This document shows, piece by piece, positions 39,717 to 48,416 of a stretch of 64,000 nucleotides of DNA. This DNA comes from Pseudomonas sp. KU26590 (GTDB lineage: Bacteria; Pseudomonadota; Gammaproteobacteria; Pseudomonadales; Pseudomonadaceae). Made by a program: the position numbers and the translations under genes. Where the stretch lies: contig NZ_CP110644.1 of the NCBI RefSeq assembly GCF_026153515.1, positions 5,521,501 through 5,585,500 on the forward strand. Reading direction: 5' to 3'. How positions within the stretch are numbered: the stretch's first letter is position 1; each line of letters begins with the position of its first letter. The notes beneath the pieces were generated by a model. The model searched no databases, was not told the origin of the DNA, and saw nothing but the letters and a program-made list of their open reading frames with translations.

Positions 39717-41270
39717 TCAGGTAATCGGCGCCGGGTTGAACAGGGTGATGTCGTTGTGCAGACGATAGTGCTCGGTCCAAGTCTTTTTCTTGCCGCTGGC
39801 GACGTCGAGATAAAAGTGGAACAGCTCCCAACCCAGGTCCTCGATGCTCGCGCGCCCGGTCGCAATGCGCCCGGCATCGATGTCGATCAGGTCCGGCCAG
39901 CGTTGGGCCAGCTCGGTGCGGGTCGACACTTTCACCACCGGTGACATCGCCAGACCATACGGCGTACCGCGTCCGGTGGTGAACACGTGCAGGTTCATCC
40001 CGGCCGCCAGTTGCAGCGTCCCGCAGACGAAGTCGCTCGCCGGCGTTGCGCAGAAGATCAGGCCTTTGCGCGTCACGCGTTCGCCAGGGCCAAGCACCCC
40101 GTTGATCGCGCTGCTGCCGGACTTGACGATTGATCCCAGCGATTTCTCGACGATGTTCGACAGCCCGCCCTTCTTGTTCCCCGGCGTGGTGTTGGCGCTG
40201 CGGTCCGCTTCGCCCTTGGCCAGGTAACGGTCATACCAGTCCATTTCACGAACCAGTCCTTCAGCGACTTCCATGTTTTCGGCACGGGAGGTCAGCAGGT
40301 AGATCGCGTCACGCACTTCGGTCACTTCCGAGAACATCACGGTCGCACCTGCGCGCAGCAGCAGGTCCGAGGCATAACCCAGTGCCGGGTTGGCGGTGAT
40401 GCCGGAAAACGCATCGCTGCCGCCGCACTGCATGCCCAGAATCAACTCAGAGGCCGGCACGGTTTCGCGACGACGCTGATCGAGCTTCTTCAAACGCGTT
40501 TCGGCCAATTCCATGATCTGTTCGATCATTTCGTTGAAGCCGTGTTTGGAATCCTGCAGGCGATAGAGCCAGGGCTCGCTCAGATCAACCGAGGCGTCGT
40601 CGGCGTGCATGACCTGATCGGCCTGCAACTTCTCGCAGCCCAGGCTGATCACCAGCGCCTCGCCACCCAGGTTCGGGTTGCGCGCCAGATTGCGCACGGT
40701 GCGAATCGGGATGTACGCGTCCTTGGCGGTGATGGCAACGCCGCAGCCGTAGCTGTGGGTCAGCGCCACCACGTCATCGACGTTCGGGTATTTGGGCAGC
40801 AGCTCTTCGCGGATGCGCTTGACGGCGAAATCCAGAACGCCGGTAACGCACTGCACCGTCGTGGTAATGCCCAGGATATTGCGCGTGCCGACGGTGCCAT
40901 CGGCGTTGCGATAGCCCTCGAAGGTAAAGCCTTCCAGCGGCTCACCGCGGACCGGCACGGCGTCGGACATCGGCAGACTGTCCAGCGCTGGCGCTGATGG
41001 CATGCGCAGCTGATCTTCCTTGACCCAACTGCCCTTCGGAATTGGCTGCAGCGCATAGCCGATGGTGTGGCCGTAACGAATGATCGGCTCCCCTTCGGCA
41101 ATGTCCACGGTATTCACCTTGTGGCTCTGCGGCACATTGTCGACGGTCACCAGACCGTTATCGAATTCAGTCCCCGCCGGAACGCCCTGGTCATTGACCA
41201 CGACGACGACGTTATCAAGCGCATGCAAGCGAATGTAACGCGGCGAGTCGGCATGCTGGATCAAGTTCAT
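39717..41270 (-). CDS. garD: D-galactarate dehydratase
   Basis: Cytoplasmic UxaA/GarD-family lyase of 517 residues, dehydrating galactarate to 5-keto-4-deoxyglucarate. The N-terminal SAF-like domain (about 1-100) includes [13 protein letters not shown] and RYGHTIGYA; the main domain has [42 protein letters not shown] and [18 protein letters not shown]. The last is typical for GarD. Third gene of the minus-strand kdgD-gudP-garD set; ATG 41270 with AGGA upstream. Confidence 0.94.
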   Translation of the reverse strand: MNLIQHADSPRYIRLHALDNVVVVVNDQGVPAGTEFDNGLVTVDNVPQSHKVNTVDIAEGEPIIRYGHTIGYALQPIPKGSWVKEDQLRMPSAPALDSLPMSDAVPVRGEPLEGFTFEGYRNADGTVGTRNILGITTTVQCVTGVLDFAVKRIREELLPKYPNVDDVVALTHSYGCGVAITAKDAYIPIRTVRNLARNPNLGGEALVISLGCEKLQADQVMHADDASVDLSEPWLYRLQDSKHGFNEMIEQIMELAETRLKKLDQRRRETVPASELILGMQCGGSDAFSGITANPALGYASDLLLRAGATVMFSEVTEVRDAIYLLTSRAENMEVAEGLVREMDWYDRYLAKGEADRSANTTPGNKKGGLSNIVEKSLGSIVKSGSSAINGVLGPGERVTRKGLIFCATPASDFVCGTLQLAAGMNLHVFTTGRGTPYGLAMSPVVKVSTRTELAQRWPDLIDIDAGRIATGRASIEDLGWELFHFYLDVASGKKKTWTEHYRLHNDITLFNPAPIT

Positions 41271-41282
41271 CACGGTTTTTCC

Positions 41283-42653
41283 TCAGAGTTTCGCTTGAGA
41301 AAGCTCGGCTTCATTGGCCGGCAAGGCACCCTTCGTTGGGGTTTCCTTGAGTTCTACACGTTTGATTTCACCGACGATGAAGATGTAGCTGATCACCGCC
41401 ACCAGCGCGTTGGCGCCGACGAACACCAGAGCCCATTTGAACGAACCGGTGGTGCTGATGATGTAGCCGATGACGATCGGGGTGGTGATGGAAGCGATGT
41501 TACCGAACATGTTGAACAGACCGCCGCTCAAACCGGCGATTTGTTTCGGGGATGCGTCGGACATGACCGCCCAACCCAGTGCGCCCACGCCCTTGCCGAA
41601 GAAGGCCAGGGCCATGAAGCCCACGACGACCCATTCGATGTCGACGTAGTTGCAGGTCACAATCGAAGTCGACAGCAGCAAGCCACCGATGATGGGCGCC
41701 TTGCGTGCGAAGGTCAGCGAGTGGCCTTTGCGCAGCAGGTAGTCGGAGATGATCCCGCCCAGCACGCCGCCGATGAACCCACAGATGGCCGGCAGTGAGG
41801 CAATGAAGCCCGCCTTGAGGATGGTCATGCCGCGTTCTTGAACCAGGTAGACCGGGAACCAGGTCAGGAAGAAGTAGGTGATGCCGTTGATGCAGTATTG
41901 AGCCAGGTAAATGCCCAGCATCATGCGATTGGTCAGCAGTTGCTTGACGTAGTCCCATTTCGGACCGCTGGCCGAGCCTTTGCCCTTGTCCTGATCCATG
42001 TCGACCATGCCGCCGTTGTTGGCGATGTGATCGAATTCTTCCTTGTTGATTTTCGGGTGATTGCGCGGGCTGTGGATCACTTTCAGCCAGATCAGCGAGA
42101 ACACGATGCCAATGCTGCCCATCACGAGGAACACGTGCTGCCAGCCGAAGGTGTAGACGATCCAGCCCATGATCGGGGCGAACAGCACGGTCGCGAAGTA
42201 CTGCGCCGAGTTGAAGATCGCAGAAGCAGTGCCGCGTTCGGAAGTTGGGAACCAGGCCGCCACGATACGGGCGTTGCCGGGGAAGGACGGTGCTTCGGCG
42301 AGACCGACCATGAAGCGCAGGGCGAACAGCAGGAAGATGGCGGTCGAAAGACCGAATTCACCGACGTAGCCTTGCAGCACGGTGAACAGCGACCAGGTGA
42401 AGATGCTCATTGCGTAGACTTTCTTGGAGCCGTAACGGTCCAGAAGCCAGCCGCCGGGGATCTGGCCAGCGACGTACGCCCAACCAAATGCGGAGAAGAT
42501 AAAACCGAGGGTGACGGCGTCGATGCCGAGGCTTTTTTGCAGGCTGGAGCCCGCGATGGCGATGGTCGCACGATCGGCATAGTTGATCGTGGTCACCAGA
42601 AACAGCATGAGCAAGATCAAATAGCGGACGTGAGTCGGCTTGGTTTTCTGCAT
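41283..42653 (-). CDS. gudP: MFS sugar-acid transporter (GudP/GarP family)
   Basis: Inner-membrane major facilitator of 456 residues and about twelve helices, importing glucarate/galactarate with protons (anion:cation symporter family). Motifs: YADRATIAIAGSSLQ, GWAYVAGQIPGGWLLDRYGSKKVY and GLAEAPSFPGNARIVAAWFP are those of GudP/GarP. ATG 42653 is preceded by GGGAG. It is separated from kdgD by a terminator-like hairpin and a (TG)7 run at 42701-42714 in the leader, so its level relative to kdgD may be reduced. Twelve bases separate it from garD. Confidence 0.93.
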   Translation of the reverse strand: MQKTKPTHVRYLILLMLFLVTTINYADRATIAIAGSSLQKSLGIDAVTLGFIFSAFGWAYVAGQIPGGWLLDRYGSKKVYAMSIFTWSLFTVLQGYVGEFGLSTAIFLLFALRFMVGLAEAPSFPGNARIVAAWFPTSERGTASAIFNSAQYFATVLFAPIMGWIVYTFGWQHVFLVMGSIGIVFSLIWLKVIHSPRNHPKINKEEFDHIANNGGMVDMDQDKGKGSASGPKWDYVKQLLTNRMMLGIYLAQYCINGITYFFLTWFPVYLVQERGMTILKAGFIASLPAICGFIGGVLGGIISDYLLRKGHSLTFARKAPIIGGLLLSTSIVTCNYVDIEWVVVGFMALAFFGKGVGALGWAVMSDASPKQIAGLSGGLFNMFGNIASITTPIVIGYIISTTGSFKWALVFVGANALVAVISYIFIVGEIKRVELKETPTKGALPANEAELSQAKL

Positions 42654-42790
42654 GTTCGAAACTCCCACTAATTATTTTTTTGTGCGGGTAAACGATCTTA
42701 TGTGTGTGTGTGTGCTGCTCGCCCCTGCCCCTAAAACAGATGCGATGTGAAGCTGTCCTGCCAGGTATTCGTGAGCGACGCCCCGAGGGC

Positions 42791-42818
42791 AAAAAACCGC
42801 TGATCGCTCAGCGGTTTT
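42791..42818 (-). terminator. Terminator-like hairpin between kdgD and gudP
   Basis: On the minus strand AACCGCTGA, four-base loop GCGA, TCAGCGGTT followed by TTTT: a strong intrinsic terminator 16 bases after the kdgD stop. It suggests that kdgD is partly uncoupled from gudP-garD by termination, or that gudP has its own promoter. Confidence 0.8.
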
Positions 42819-42833
42819 GCGCCAACTGGGCGA

Positions 42834-43745
42834 TTACTGTTTGCCCTGCTTGTCCATCAACGCAGCCAGCATGTCGACTTCGTCCGAAGTCAGGTCAGTC
42901 AGCGGCGCGCGCACCGGACCTGCGTCGTAACCGGCAAGCTTAGCGCCCGCCTTGACAATGCTCACGGCGTAGCCGTGTTTGCGGTTACGGATGTCCAGGT
43001 AGGGCAGGAAGAAATCGTCGATCAGCTTGCCGACGGTCTCGTGATCGTCTTTGGCGATGGCGTGGTAGAAGTCCATGGCCATTTTCGGCAGGAAGTTGAA
43101 CACCGCCGACGAGTAAACCGGCACGCCCAGCGCCTTGTAGGCGGCGGCGTAGACTTCAGCGGTCGGCAGACCGCCCAAGTACGAGAAGCGGTCGCCCAGA
43201 CGACGGCGGATCGAAACCATCAGTTCGATATCACCCAGGCCGTCTTTGTAGCCGATCAGGTTAGGGCAACGCTCGGCCAGTTGCTCCAGCAGCGAAGGCG
43301 TGAGGCGGCAGACGTTACGGTTGTAGACGACAACGCCGATCTTGACCGATTTGCAGACCGCTTCAACGTGGAGGGCAACGCCGTCCTGGCTGGCTTCGGT
43401 CAGGTAATGAGGCAACAGCAGCAGGCCCTTGGCACCCAGACGCTCGGCTTCTTGAGCCATCTGAATGGCTTGGCGAGTAGGACCACCGACGCCCGCCAGG
43501 ATTGGCACGCTGGTTTCGCAGGTGTCGACGGCAGTCTTGATGATTTCGGAATATTCGTCGCCAGTCAGGGAGAAGAACTCACCTGTGCCGCCAGCCGCGA
43601 ACAGCGCAGAGGCGCCGTACGGAGCGAGCCATTCCAGACGCTTGATGTAGCCAGCGCGGTGGAAGTCGCCCTGGGCATTGAAATCGGTAACCGGGAAGGA
43701 AAGCAGACCGTGAGAGAGGATGGACTTCAGTTCTTGTGGATTCAT
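42834..43745 (-). CDS. kdgD: 5-dehydro-4-deoxyglucarate dehydratase
   Basis: Class I aldolase-fold enzyme (DHDPS family) of 303 residues, converting 5-keto-4-deoxyglucarate to 2-oxoglutarate semialdehyde and CO2. The ATG 43745 gives [20 protein letters not shown] and the usual length; the open frame extends further upstream without support. Schiff-base Lys167 ([13 protein letters not shown]), Tyr141 ([10 protein letters not shown]) and [14 protein letters not shown] are visible. Together with GarD it forms the oxidative sugar-acid route to 2-oxoglutarate. Confidence 0.95.
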   Translation of the reverse strand: MNPQELKSILSHGLLSFPVTDFNAQGDFHRAGYIKRLEWLAPYGASALFAAGGTGEFFSLTGDEYSEIIKTAVDTCETSVPILAGVGGPTRQAIQMAQEAERLGAKGLLLLPHYLTEASQDGVALHVEAVCKSVKIGVVVYNRNVCRLTPSLLEQLAERCPNLIGYKDGLGDIELMVSIRRRLGDRFSYLGGLPTAEVYAAAYKALGVPVYSSAVFNFLPKMAMDFYHAIAKDDHETVGKLIDDFFLPYLDIRNRKHGYAVSIVKAGAKLAGYDAGPVRAPLTDLTSDEVDMLAALMDKQGKQ

Positions 43746-43801
43746 TATTCGAACACCCTGGGGAGCTATTTTTGTGGATGAAGCACCAGTCCTGTGCTGA
43801 T

Positions 43802-43821
43802 GTCGTAAGTCATCGTACAAC
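43802..43821 (-). promoter_or_regulatory. Candidate operator upstream of kdgD
   Basis: Imperfect palindrome GTTGTACGATGACTTACGAC on the minus strand, 57 bases upstream of the kdgD start. Its left half resembles the GTTGTGCGATCACACAAC palindrome before the FCD regulator gene, and its first 13 bases recur before the AEC carrier. It is the likely binding site of the regulator at 45710-46468, on pattern alone. Confidence 0.45.
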
Positions 43822-43964
43822 TGAGGAAGGTATCACTCAATAGCGTTTTGAAATATTTATGACGGGCGAGGATGAGTGGTGCCCGGCTGATGTCGCCATG
43901 GGTAGCGGCGCCTGATCATCAGATGCCGCAGTCGCCCCAAGGGCTGCGCTAAATGGCGCTATTT

Positions 43965-44092
43965 GTAGGAGTGAGCTTGCTCGCGATCTGGCGAGAAGCG
44001 GCAGCATCCTTGTGAATGCGGCATGTCGGAACGAACTGCAGCTTCAGTTTTACGACTGCTGCGCAGCCGATCGCAAGCAAGCTCACTCCTAC
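43965..44092. repeat. REP pair, GTAGGAGTGAGC class
   Basis: Inverted arms GTAGGAGTGAGCTTGCTCGC and its complement, with a 79-base spacer. The only copy of this class seen here. It lies in the gene-free stretch 43746-44290, between the kdgD promoter and hcp; the remaining 44093-44290 has no clear feature beyond being the hcp leader. Confidence 0.85.
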
Positions 44093-44290
44093 GGCATATG
44101 GCCAAAATCAAACGCTTTCACCGCCCTCTTGGATTATTCCGTAGTCCAGTGGTCAAGACGTTGTAGTCCTTCTCTGAAACTGCTCGCGCACCTGCCTGGA
44201 AAACCTTCTGCAGGGCGCGGCACGTCGCTAAAGTCGTTGCGGTTCAAATTCAAATTCTTAATCACCGCGAACCGCAAGAAACGAAACGAA

Positions 44291-44791
44291 ATGGCAATTG
44301 ATGCATTTTTGAAAATGGCTGACATCCCGGGTGAGTCACTGGACGCCCAGTTCAAAGACTGGATTGAGATGGAAGACTTTGATGTCGGCGCCAGCCAGTC
44401 AGCCTCCGCAACCACGACCAGCTCGGGCGGGGCCAGCAGTGGCCGCGCGAAAATGAGTGATTTGTACTTCCGAAAAGCTGTCGATAAAGCAACACCTAAG
44501 CTGCACGAAGCCTGCTGCAGTGGCAGGCACTTCAAAGAAGTGACCATCGCGTTAAATCGGGCGGGCAACGACAAGACCAAGTACCTGGAAATAAAGCTTG
44601 AGGAAGTGATTGTTTCTTCAGTTTCGCTGAATGGCAACGGCAGCAAAGAAACCGGTTTCCCCACTGAAACAGTCCGTCTGAATTACGCGCGGATCAAGAT
44701 GACCTACATACAGCAGAAGCGCTCCGATGGATCAGGCGGCGGCCAGATAGTCGGGGGCTGGGATGGTGTTGCGAACAAGGTATACGCGTAA
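44291..44791 (+). CDS. hcp: Orphan Hcp (type VI secretion tube protein)
   Basis: Secreted T6SS tube and effector-carrier protein of 166 residues, Hcp1 family. The ATG at 44291 begins MAIDAFLKMADIPGESLD as in homologs; the longer open frame upstream has no such match. Visible family stretches: GRAKMSDLYFRKAVDKATPKL, KYLEIKLEEVIVSSVSLNGNG, VRLNYARIKMTYIQQ. A Ser/Ala/Thr-rich loop (SQSASATTTSSGGASSG, about 37-53) occupies a usual loop position. No other T6SS structural genes are nearby, so it depends on an apparatus elsewhere. It directly precedes the effector gene. Confidence 0.95.
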   Translation: MAIDAFLKMADIPGESLDAQFKDWIEMEDFDVGASQSASATTTSSGGASSGRAKMSDLYFRKAVDKATPKLHEACCSGRHFKEVTIALNRAGNDKTKYLEIKLEEVIVSSVSLNGNGSKETGFPTETVRLNYARIKMTYIQQKRSDGSGGGQIVGGWDGVANKVYA

Positions 44792-44817
44792 CGCTGACCC
44801 GTTGGAGGATAGCTGAC

Positions 44818-45348
44818 ATGGCTGGTAAAAATGAGCGGAACCCGAATATTGCCTACTGCACCTATGTACTCAACGGCGAGCCGTTGAGTGAGTTGACGTG
44901 TGAGGGAAGAAGTTACGAAGCGTTTTCCGGAGATGTTGCGACGTACGTTAATAATGCACGCTATCAGGATGTAGTTAAGGAGGGGCCTTTGCCCCTCGGC
45001 AGGTATTACATATTAGACCGAGAATCTGGTGGCATGCTGGGCTGGATCAGACAACCAGTTAAAGACGTATTTGCAGGAACTGACAGGAGCGAGTGGTTCA
45101 GCCTTTACCGAGACGACGGCCAAGTGGACGACCAGACGACTATCAACAACATTCAGCGAAGCGCGTTCCGGATTCATCCGGTTGGACCACAGGGAATTAG
45201 CCAGGGCTGCGTGACCATGACATCGAAGTTGGCATTCGATGAGCTACGTCGATCCTTGAGAAATCTGCCAGGGGAAATCTTGCCTAGCACAGGAATCAAA
45301 TACTTCGGAGTGTTGGATGTGCTGGAAAACTCTCAGGGGGCCAAATGA
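44818..45348 (+). CDS. Tlde1/DUF2778-type T6SS effector, L,D-transpeptidase fold
   Basis: 176-residue protein placed right after hcp (26 bases). It carries the DUF2778 pattern: EGPLPLGRYYILDRESGG, EWFSLYRDDG, and the catalytic His120 and Cys131 in FRIHPVG...ISQGCVTM. Tlde1 of Salmonella is a periplasm-targeting effector that cuts and exchanges peptidoglycan stem peptides. There is no secretion signal, as expected for cargo carried inside Hcp. The AT-richer codon use than its neighbours suggests acquisition. The toxin assignment is by family and context; not tested. Confidence 0.85.
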   Translation: MAGKNERNPNIAYCTYVLNGEPLSELTCEGRSYEAFSGDVATYVNNARYQDVVKEGPLPLGRYYILDRESGGMLGWIRQPVKDVFAGTDRSEWFSLYRDDGQVDDQTTINNIQRSAFRIHPVGPQGISQGCVTMTSKLAFDELRRSLRNLPGEILPSTGIKYFGVLDVLENSQGAK

Positions 45349-45644
45349 TTAGAATGCTGGCGATATTCCTGCAAATCATCTTCATACTTACGCTTTCAAT
45401 ATTACTCGAACGCTGGGTGATGATTGGCGGACCGATGAAATGGATACTTCACACTGAAACCGGGATGAATGCTTATGTATGGCTACTAACGCTCTTCAAT
45501 TTGGAGGGTCTGGAAGACGGCGAAGACATGCTCATTCTCTTGACGCTCAGCGTGACGCTTATTGCTTCAACGCTGACATGCGTAGCGCTCACCAAAGCCC
45601 TGCGGAAATTGAGGCGCTCACGGGTAGATCCAAACGTCGAATAA
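45345..45644 (+). CDS. Small two-helix membrane protein, candidate immunity protein
   Basis: 99 residues. Hydrophobic segments at about 4-20 (MLAIFLQIIFILTLSIL) and 63-82 (LILLTLSVTLIASTLTCVAL), with a polar stretch of about 40 residues between them and a basic C-terminus (KALRKLRRSR), suggesting the middle loop faces the periplasm. It overlaps the effector gene by four bases (ATGA), the standard arrangement of effector-immunity pairs. No family recognised. Immunity is an inference from position, coupling and topology. Confidence 0.72.
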   Translation: MIRMLAIFLQIIFILTLSILLERWVMIGGPMKWILHTETGMNAYVWLLTLFNLEGLEDGEDMLILLTLSVTLIASTLTCVALTKALRKLRRSRVDPNVE

Positions 45645-45709
45645 CCCAGCCATAACCTTGTTCGATCAAGGGCACCGCAGCAATGCGATACCCTATCAAT
45701 CAATCCACC

Positions 45710-46468
45710 TCAAGCCCGCTGCGATTCAGCCTCTTCATGGGCATGGCGCAGCCGCTCGCGGCTGTTGGTCAGGTGCAGGCGCATGGCGGCGCGGGCGGCA
45801 TCGGAGTCCTGACGCGCGATGGCGTCGTAGATTTCTTCGTGCTCGCGGCTCAGGCGGCTCATGTAGTGCTGGTTGTCGTCGTGGGCCAGGCGCGCGGAGT
45901 TAAGGCGCGTGCGGGGGATGATGCTGGTGCCCAGGTGATTCATGATGTCGGTGAAGTAGCGGTTGCCGGTCGACAGAGCGATTGCCATGTGGAACTGGAA
46001 GTCCGCGCCCACGGCATCGCTGGCATGGGCCGCGCTTTCATTGAGAGCATCGAGGGCGGCGCGCATGTCGGCCAGTTGTTCGGCGGATCGGCGTTGAGCA
46101 GCGAGGCCCGCCGACTCGACTTCAAGACTGATGCGCAGTTCAAGAATCGCCAGGACGTCACGCAGGGTGACGATGGTGGCCGGGTCGATACGGAAACCGC
46201 TCGGGCTGGGCGTATCGAGGACAAAAGTGCCGATGCCGTGCCGGGTTTCTACCAGCCCGGACGCCTGCAAGCGTGAGATGGCTTCGCGTACAACCGTTCG
46301 GCTGACGCCCTGCTCTTCCATGATGGCAGACTCGGTGGGCAACTTATCGCCGCGCTTCAGTCCGCCCGTGCGGATGCGCTCGGAGAGTTCGGTAACCAAT
46401 TCCTGCGCGAGACTGCGGTGCTTTCGGCGGGCGCGAGGCGGAGCGCTCTGATTTTCCATATCCAACAT
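45710..46468 (-). CDS. GntR-family regulator, FadR/FCD type
   Basis: Cytoplasmic repressor of 252 residues. The N-terminal winged helix (GDKLPTESAIMEEQGVSRTVVREAISRLQASGLVETRHGIGTF) is followed by an all-helical FCD domain with metal/ligand residues (ELRISLEVESAGLAA, DFQFHMAIALSTGN, HEEIYDAI, MRLHLTNS). The kdgD-gudP-garD genes lie in the same direction further along, so it most likely senses galactarate or glucarate. The hcp islet on the opposite strand separates it from them. ATG 46468 used; an internal ATG nine bases on is an alternative. Confidence 0.92.
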   Translation of the reverse strand: MLDMENQSAPPRARRKHRSLAQELVTELSERIRTGGLKRGDKLPTESAIMEEQGVSRTVVREAISRLQASGLVETRHGIGTFVLDTPSPSGFRIDPATIVTLRDVLAILELRISLEVESAGLAAQRRSAEQLADMRAALDALNESAAHASDAVGADFQFHMAIALSTGNRYFTDIMNHLGTSIIPRTRLNSARLAHDDNQHYMSRLSREHEEIYDAIARQDSDAARAAMRLHLTNSRERLRHAHEEAESQRA

Positions 46469-46508
46469 GCATCTCTAAATACGCTGAACGCTGATGATAG
46501 CTCACCGG

Positions 46509-46526
46509 GTTGTGCGATCACACAAC
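46509..46526. promoter_or_regulatory. Palindromic operator candidate before the FCD regulator
   Basis: GTTGTGCGATCACACAAC, with perfect six-base arms, 41 bases upstream of the regulator start. The TTGTN...NACAA shape is common for FCD regulators, so autoregulation is plausible. It shares GTTGT-CGAT with the site before kdgD. Confidence 0.5.
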
Positions 46527-46579
46527 AACCCCGGCGAGGCGCCTTGTTTACGACACTTTATCGCTTCAGCACTTTACGC

Positions 46580-48316
46580 TCAAAGTGCCGTTTCAGTCAG
46601 CGGCTGCTCATGCAACTGGCCGCCATCGATGCGCACGTGCCGACGGTGGAAGCGCTTGAGGCTGCTGCGGTGGCCGATGCTGAGCAAGGTCACGCTTGGC
46701 AACTCGTCCAGCACCGCCTGATACAGCGCGGCTTCATCCTCTTCGTCCATCGCTGATGTCGCTTCATCCAGGTACAACCAGTCCGGTGCGAACAGCAGGG
46801 CGCGGGCGAACGCGACGCGTTGTTGCTCACCCGGCGACAGCATGCGCTGCCAATGCTCGGTGTCGTCCAGTCGCGGAATCAGATGACCGAGGCGGCAGGT
46901 TTCCAGCACTTGCGCAAAGCGTTCGGCAGGGTAGACCTCGGGCGCCTGTGGATAACTTAACGCCTCCCGCAACGTGCCGATCGGCAGATACGGTTTTTGC
47001 GGCAGGAAGAACGCACGTTTGGCCGGCAATTTCACCGCGCCGTGGCCTTCTTTCCACAACCCGCCCATTGCCCGCAGCAACGTACTTTTGCCACTGCCGG
47101 AGCGCCCGCTGAGCATGACCTTCTCGCCTGCTGCAATGCTGATGTTGGCGTTGTTCAGCAACTGGCGACCGCCTGCGAGGGACAGCGCCAGGCCTTCGAG
47201 CTGCAAGGCGTCGTTCTCATGGCTGACCTTGATGGACGGCACGCGCGCTTCGTTTTCGTCCATGGCCTGACGGAAGCTGAGCAGACGATCGCAGGTGGCG
47301 CGCCACGACGCCAACTGGGTGTACGCGTCGATGAACCAGCTGAAGTTCTCCTGCACATTGCCGAACGCCGAGTTGATCTGCATCAGTCCGCCCAATTCGA
47401 TCTTGCCGGCGAAGTAACGCGGTGCGGCCACGACGAAGGCGAAGACGATTGCGATCTGCGAGTAACCGGCGGTGAAGAACGTGAGGCGCTTCTGCACTTT
47501 CATGATGGTCCAGAAGTTGCTCCAGACCATGCCGAAGCGCGCGCTCAGGCGCTGATTCTCGTTGGCCTCGCCGTCGGACAGGGCGATGCTTTCGGCGTTC
47601 TCGCGAACGCGCACCAGCGAGAAACGCATGTCGGCTTCGTAACGTTGTTGTTGGTTGCTCAGCAGGATCAAACGCTTGCCGATCAAGTGAGTCAGCAAGC
47701 TGCCGACCGCTGCATAAATGAGCGCGGCCCAGAACATGTAGCCGGGAATGGTGATGCCAAACAGCTCGATGCTGCCGGACACGCCCCACAGAATCACCGA
47801 GAACGACACCAGACTGACGACGGTACGCAGCAGGCCCAGGCTCAGGCTCAGGGTGTCGGAAGTGAAGTTATTAAGGTCTTCGGACAGACGCTGGTCAGGG
47901 TTATCGGTGTAACCGCCCTGCTCCAGCCGGTAGTAGTTCTTGTGCGCGAGCCATTTGGCGAAATGCTGTTCGGTCAGCCAGCGACGCCAGCGGATGGTCA
48001 GCATTTGGGTCAGATAGAGGCGATAGACCGCGCCGAGAATGGCGATGGCAGCAATGCCGCAGAAGTACAGGATCAAATGGGTGAAGGCCCCAAGATCCTT
48101 GTTCTGCAGGGCGTTGTAGAAGTCGCGGTACCAGCTGTTGACCAGTACCGAAATGAACACGCTGAACAGCGACAGCACGATCACTGCGATCAGCAGCACC
48201 CAGGCCATGCCTTTTTCTTCGCTGCGCCAGTAAGGCGTCACCAGCTTCCAGACCCGGGAAAAGAAATTCCCGTTTACAGCGTCATTGACCCTGGATTCAT
48301 CTACATCAAAATTCAT
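46580..48316 (-). CDS. YddA/SbmA-like ABC transporter, fused permease and ATPase
   Basis: 578-residue half-transporter with an N-terminal ABC_membrane_2 domain (about 1-330, six helices, RWRRWLTEQHFAKWLAHKNYYRLEQ and NPDQRLSEDLNNFT) and a C-terminal ATPase: Walker A MLSGRSGSGKSTLL, signature MLSPGEQQRVAFARALL and Walker B WLYLDEATSAMDEEDE. The group includes proteins moving vitamin B12 or peptides across the inner membrane. Likely a homodimer. The gene lies downstream of roxR but with a 100-base gap; functional connection unknown. Confidence 0.9.
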   Translation of the reverse strand: MNFDVDESRVNDAVNGNFFSRVWKLVTPYWRSEEKGMAWVLLIAVIVLSLFSVFISVLVNSWYRDFYNALQNKDLGAFTHLILYFCGIAAIAILGAVYRLYLTQMLTIRWRRWLTEQHFAKWLAHKNYYRLEQGGYTDNPDQRLSEDLNNFTSDTLSLSLGLLRTVVSLVSFSVILWGVSGSIELFGITIPGYMFWAALIYAAVGSLLTHLIGKRLILLSNQQQRYEADMRFSLVRVRENAESIALSDGEANENQRLSARFGMVWSNFWTIMKVQKRLTFFTAGYSQIAIVFAFVVAAPRYFAGKIELGGLMQINSAFGNVQENFSWFIDAYTQLASWRATCDRLLSFRQAMDENEARVPSIKVSHENDALQLEGLALSLAGGRQLLNNANISIAAGEKVMLSGRSGSGKSTLLRAMGGLWKEGHGAVKLPAKRAFFLPQKPYLPIGTLREALSYPQAPEVYPAERFAQVLETCRLGHLIPRLDDTEHWQRMLSPGEQQRVAFARALLFAPDWLYLDEATSAMDEEDEAALYQAVLDELPSVTLLSIGHRSSLKRFHRRHVRIDGGQLHEQPLTETAL

Positions 48317-48416
48317 GGCAAAAAGCTCGGCAGCGGGCAGTTATAGGCGTTGGCGCCAATGTGCCAGACGCCACAGGCGATCTTCCATGAAGAAATGTTT
48401 AAAGAGCCTTCCCTGC

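Noticed and set aside
38781..39768. Series of open frames of 61-110 codons repeating every 131 bases
   Set aside because: They are the same frame read through a tandem REP array; no ribosome-binding sites and the products consist of translated palindromes.
44130..44200. tRNA-like stretch (CGTAGTCCAGTGGTCAAGACG) upstream of hcp, a possible integration site
   Set aside because: Only the D-arm-like bases resemble a tRNA; there is no acceptor stem, anticodon stem or GGTTCGAATCC-type T-arm in the right place, and no integrase nearby.
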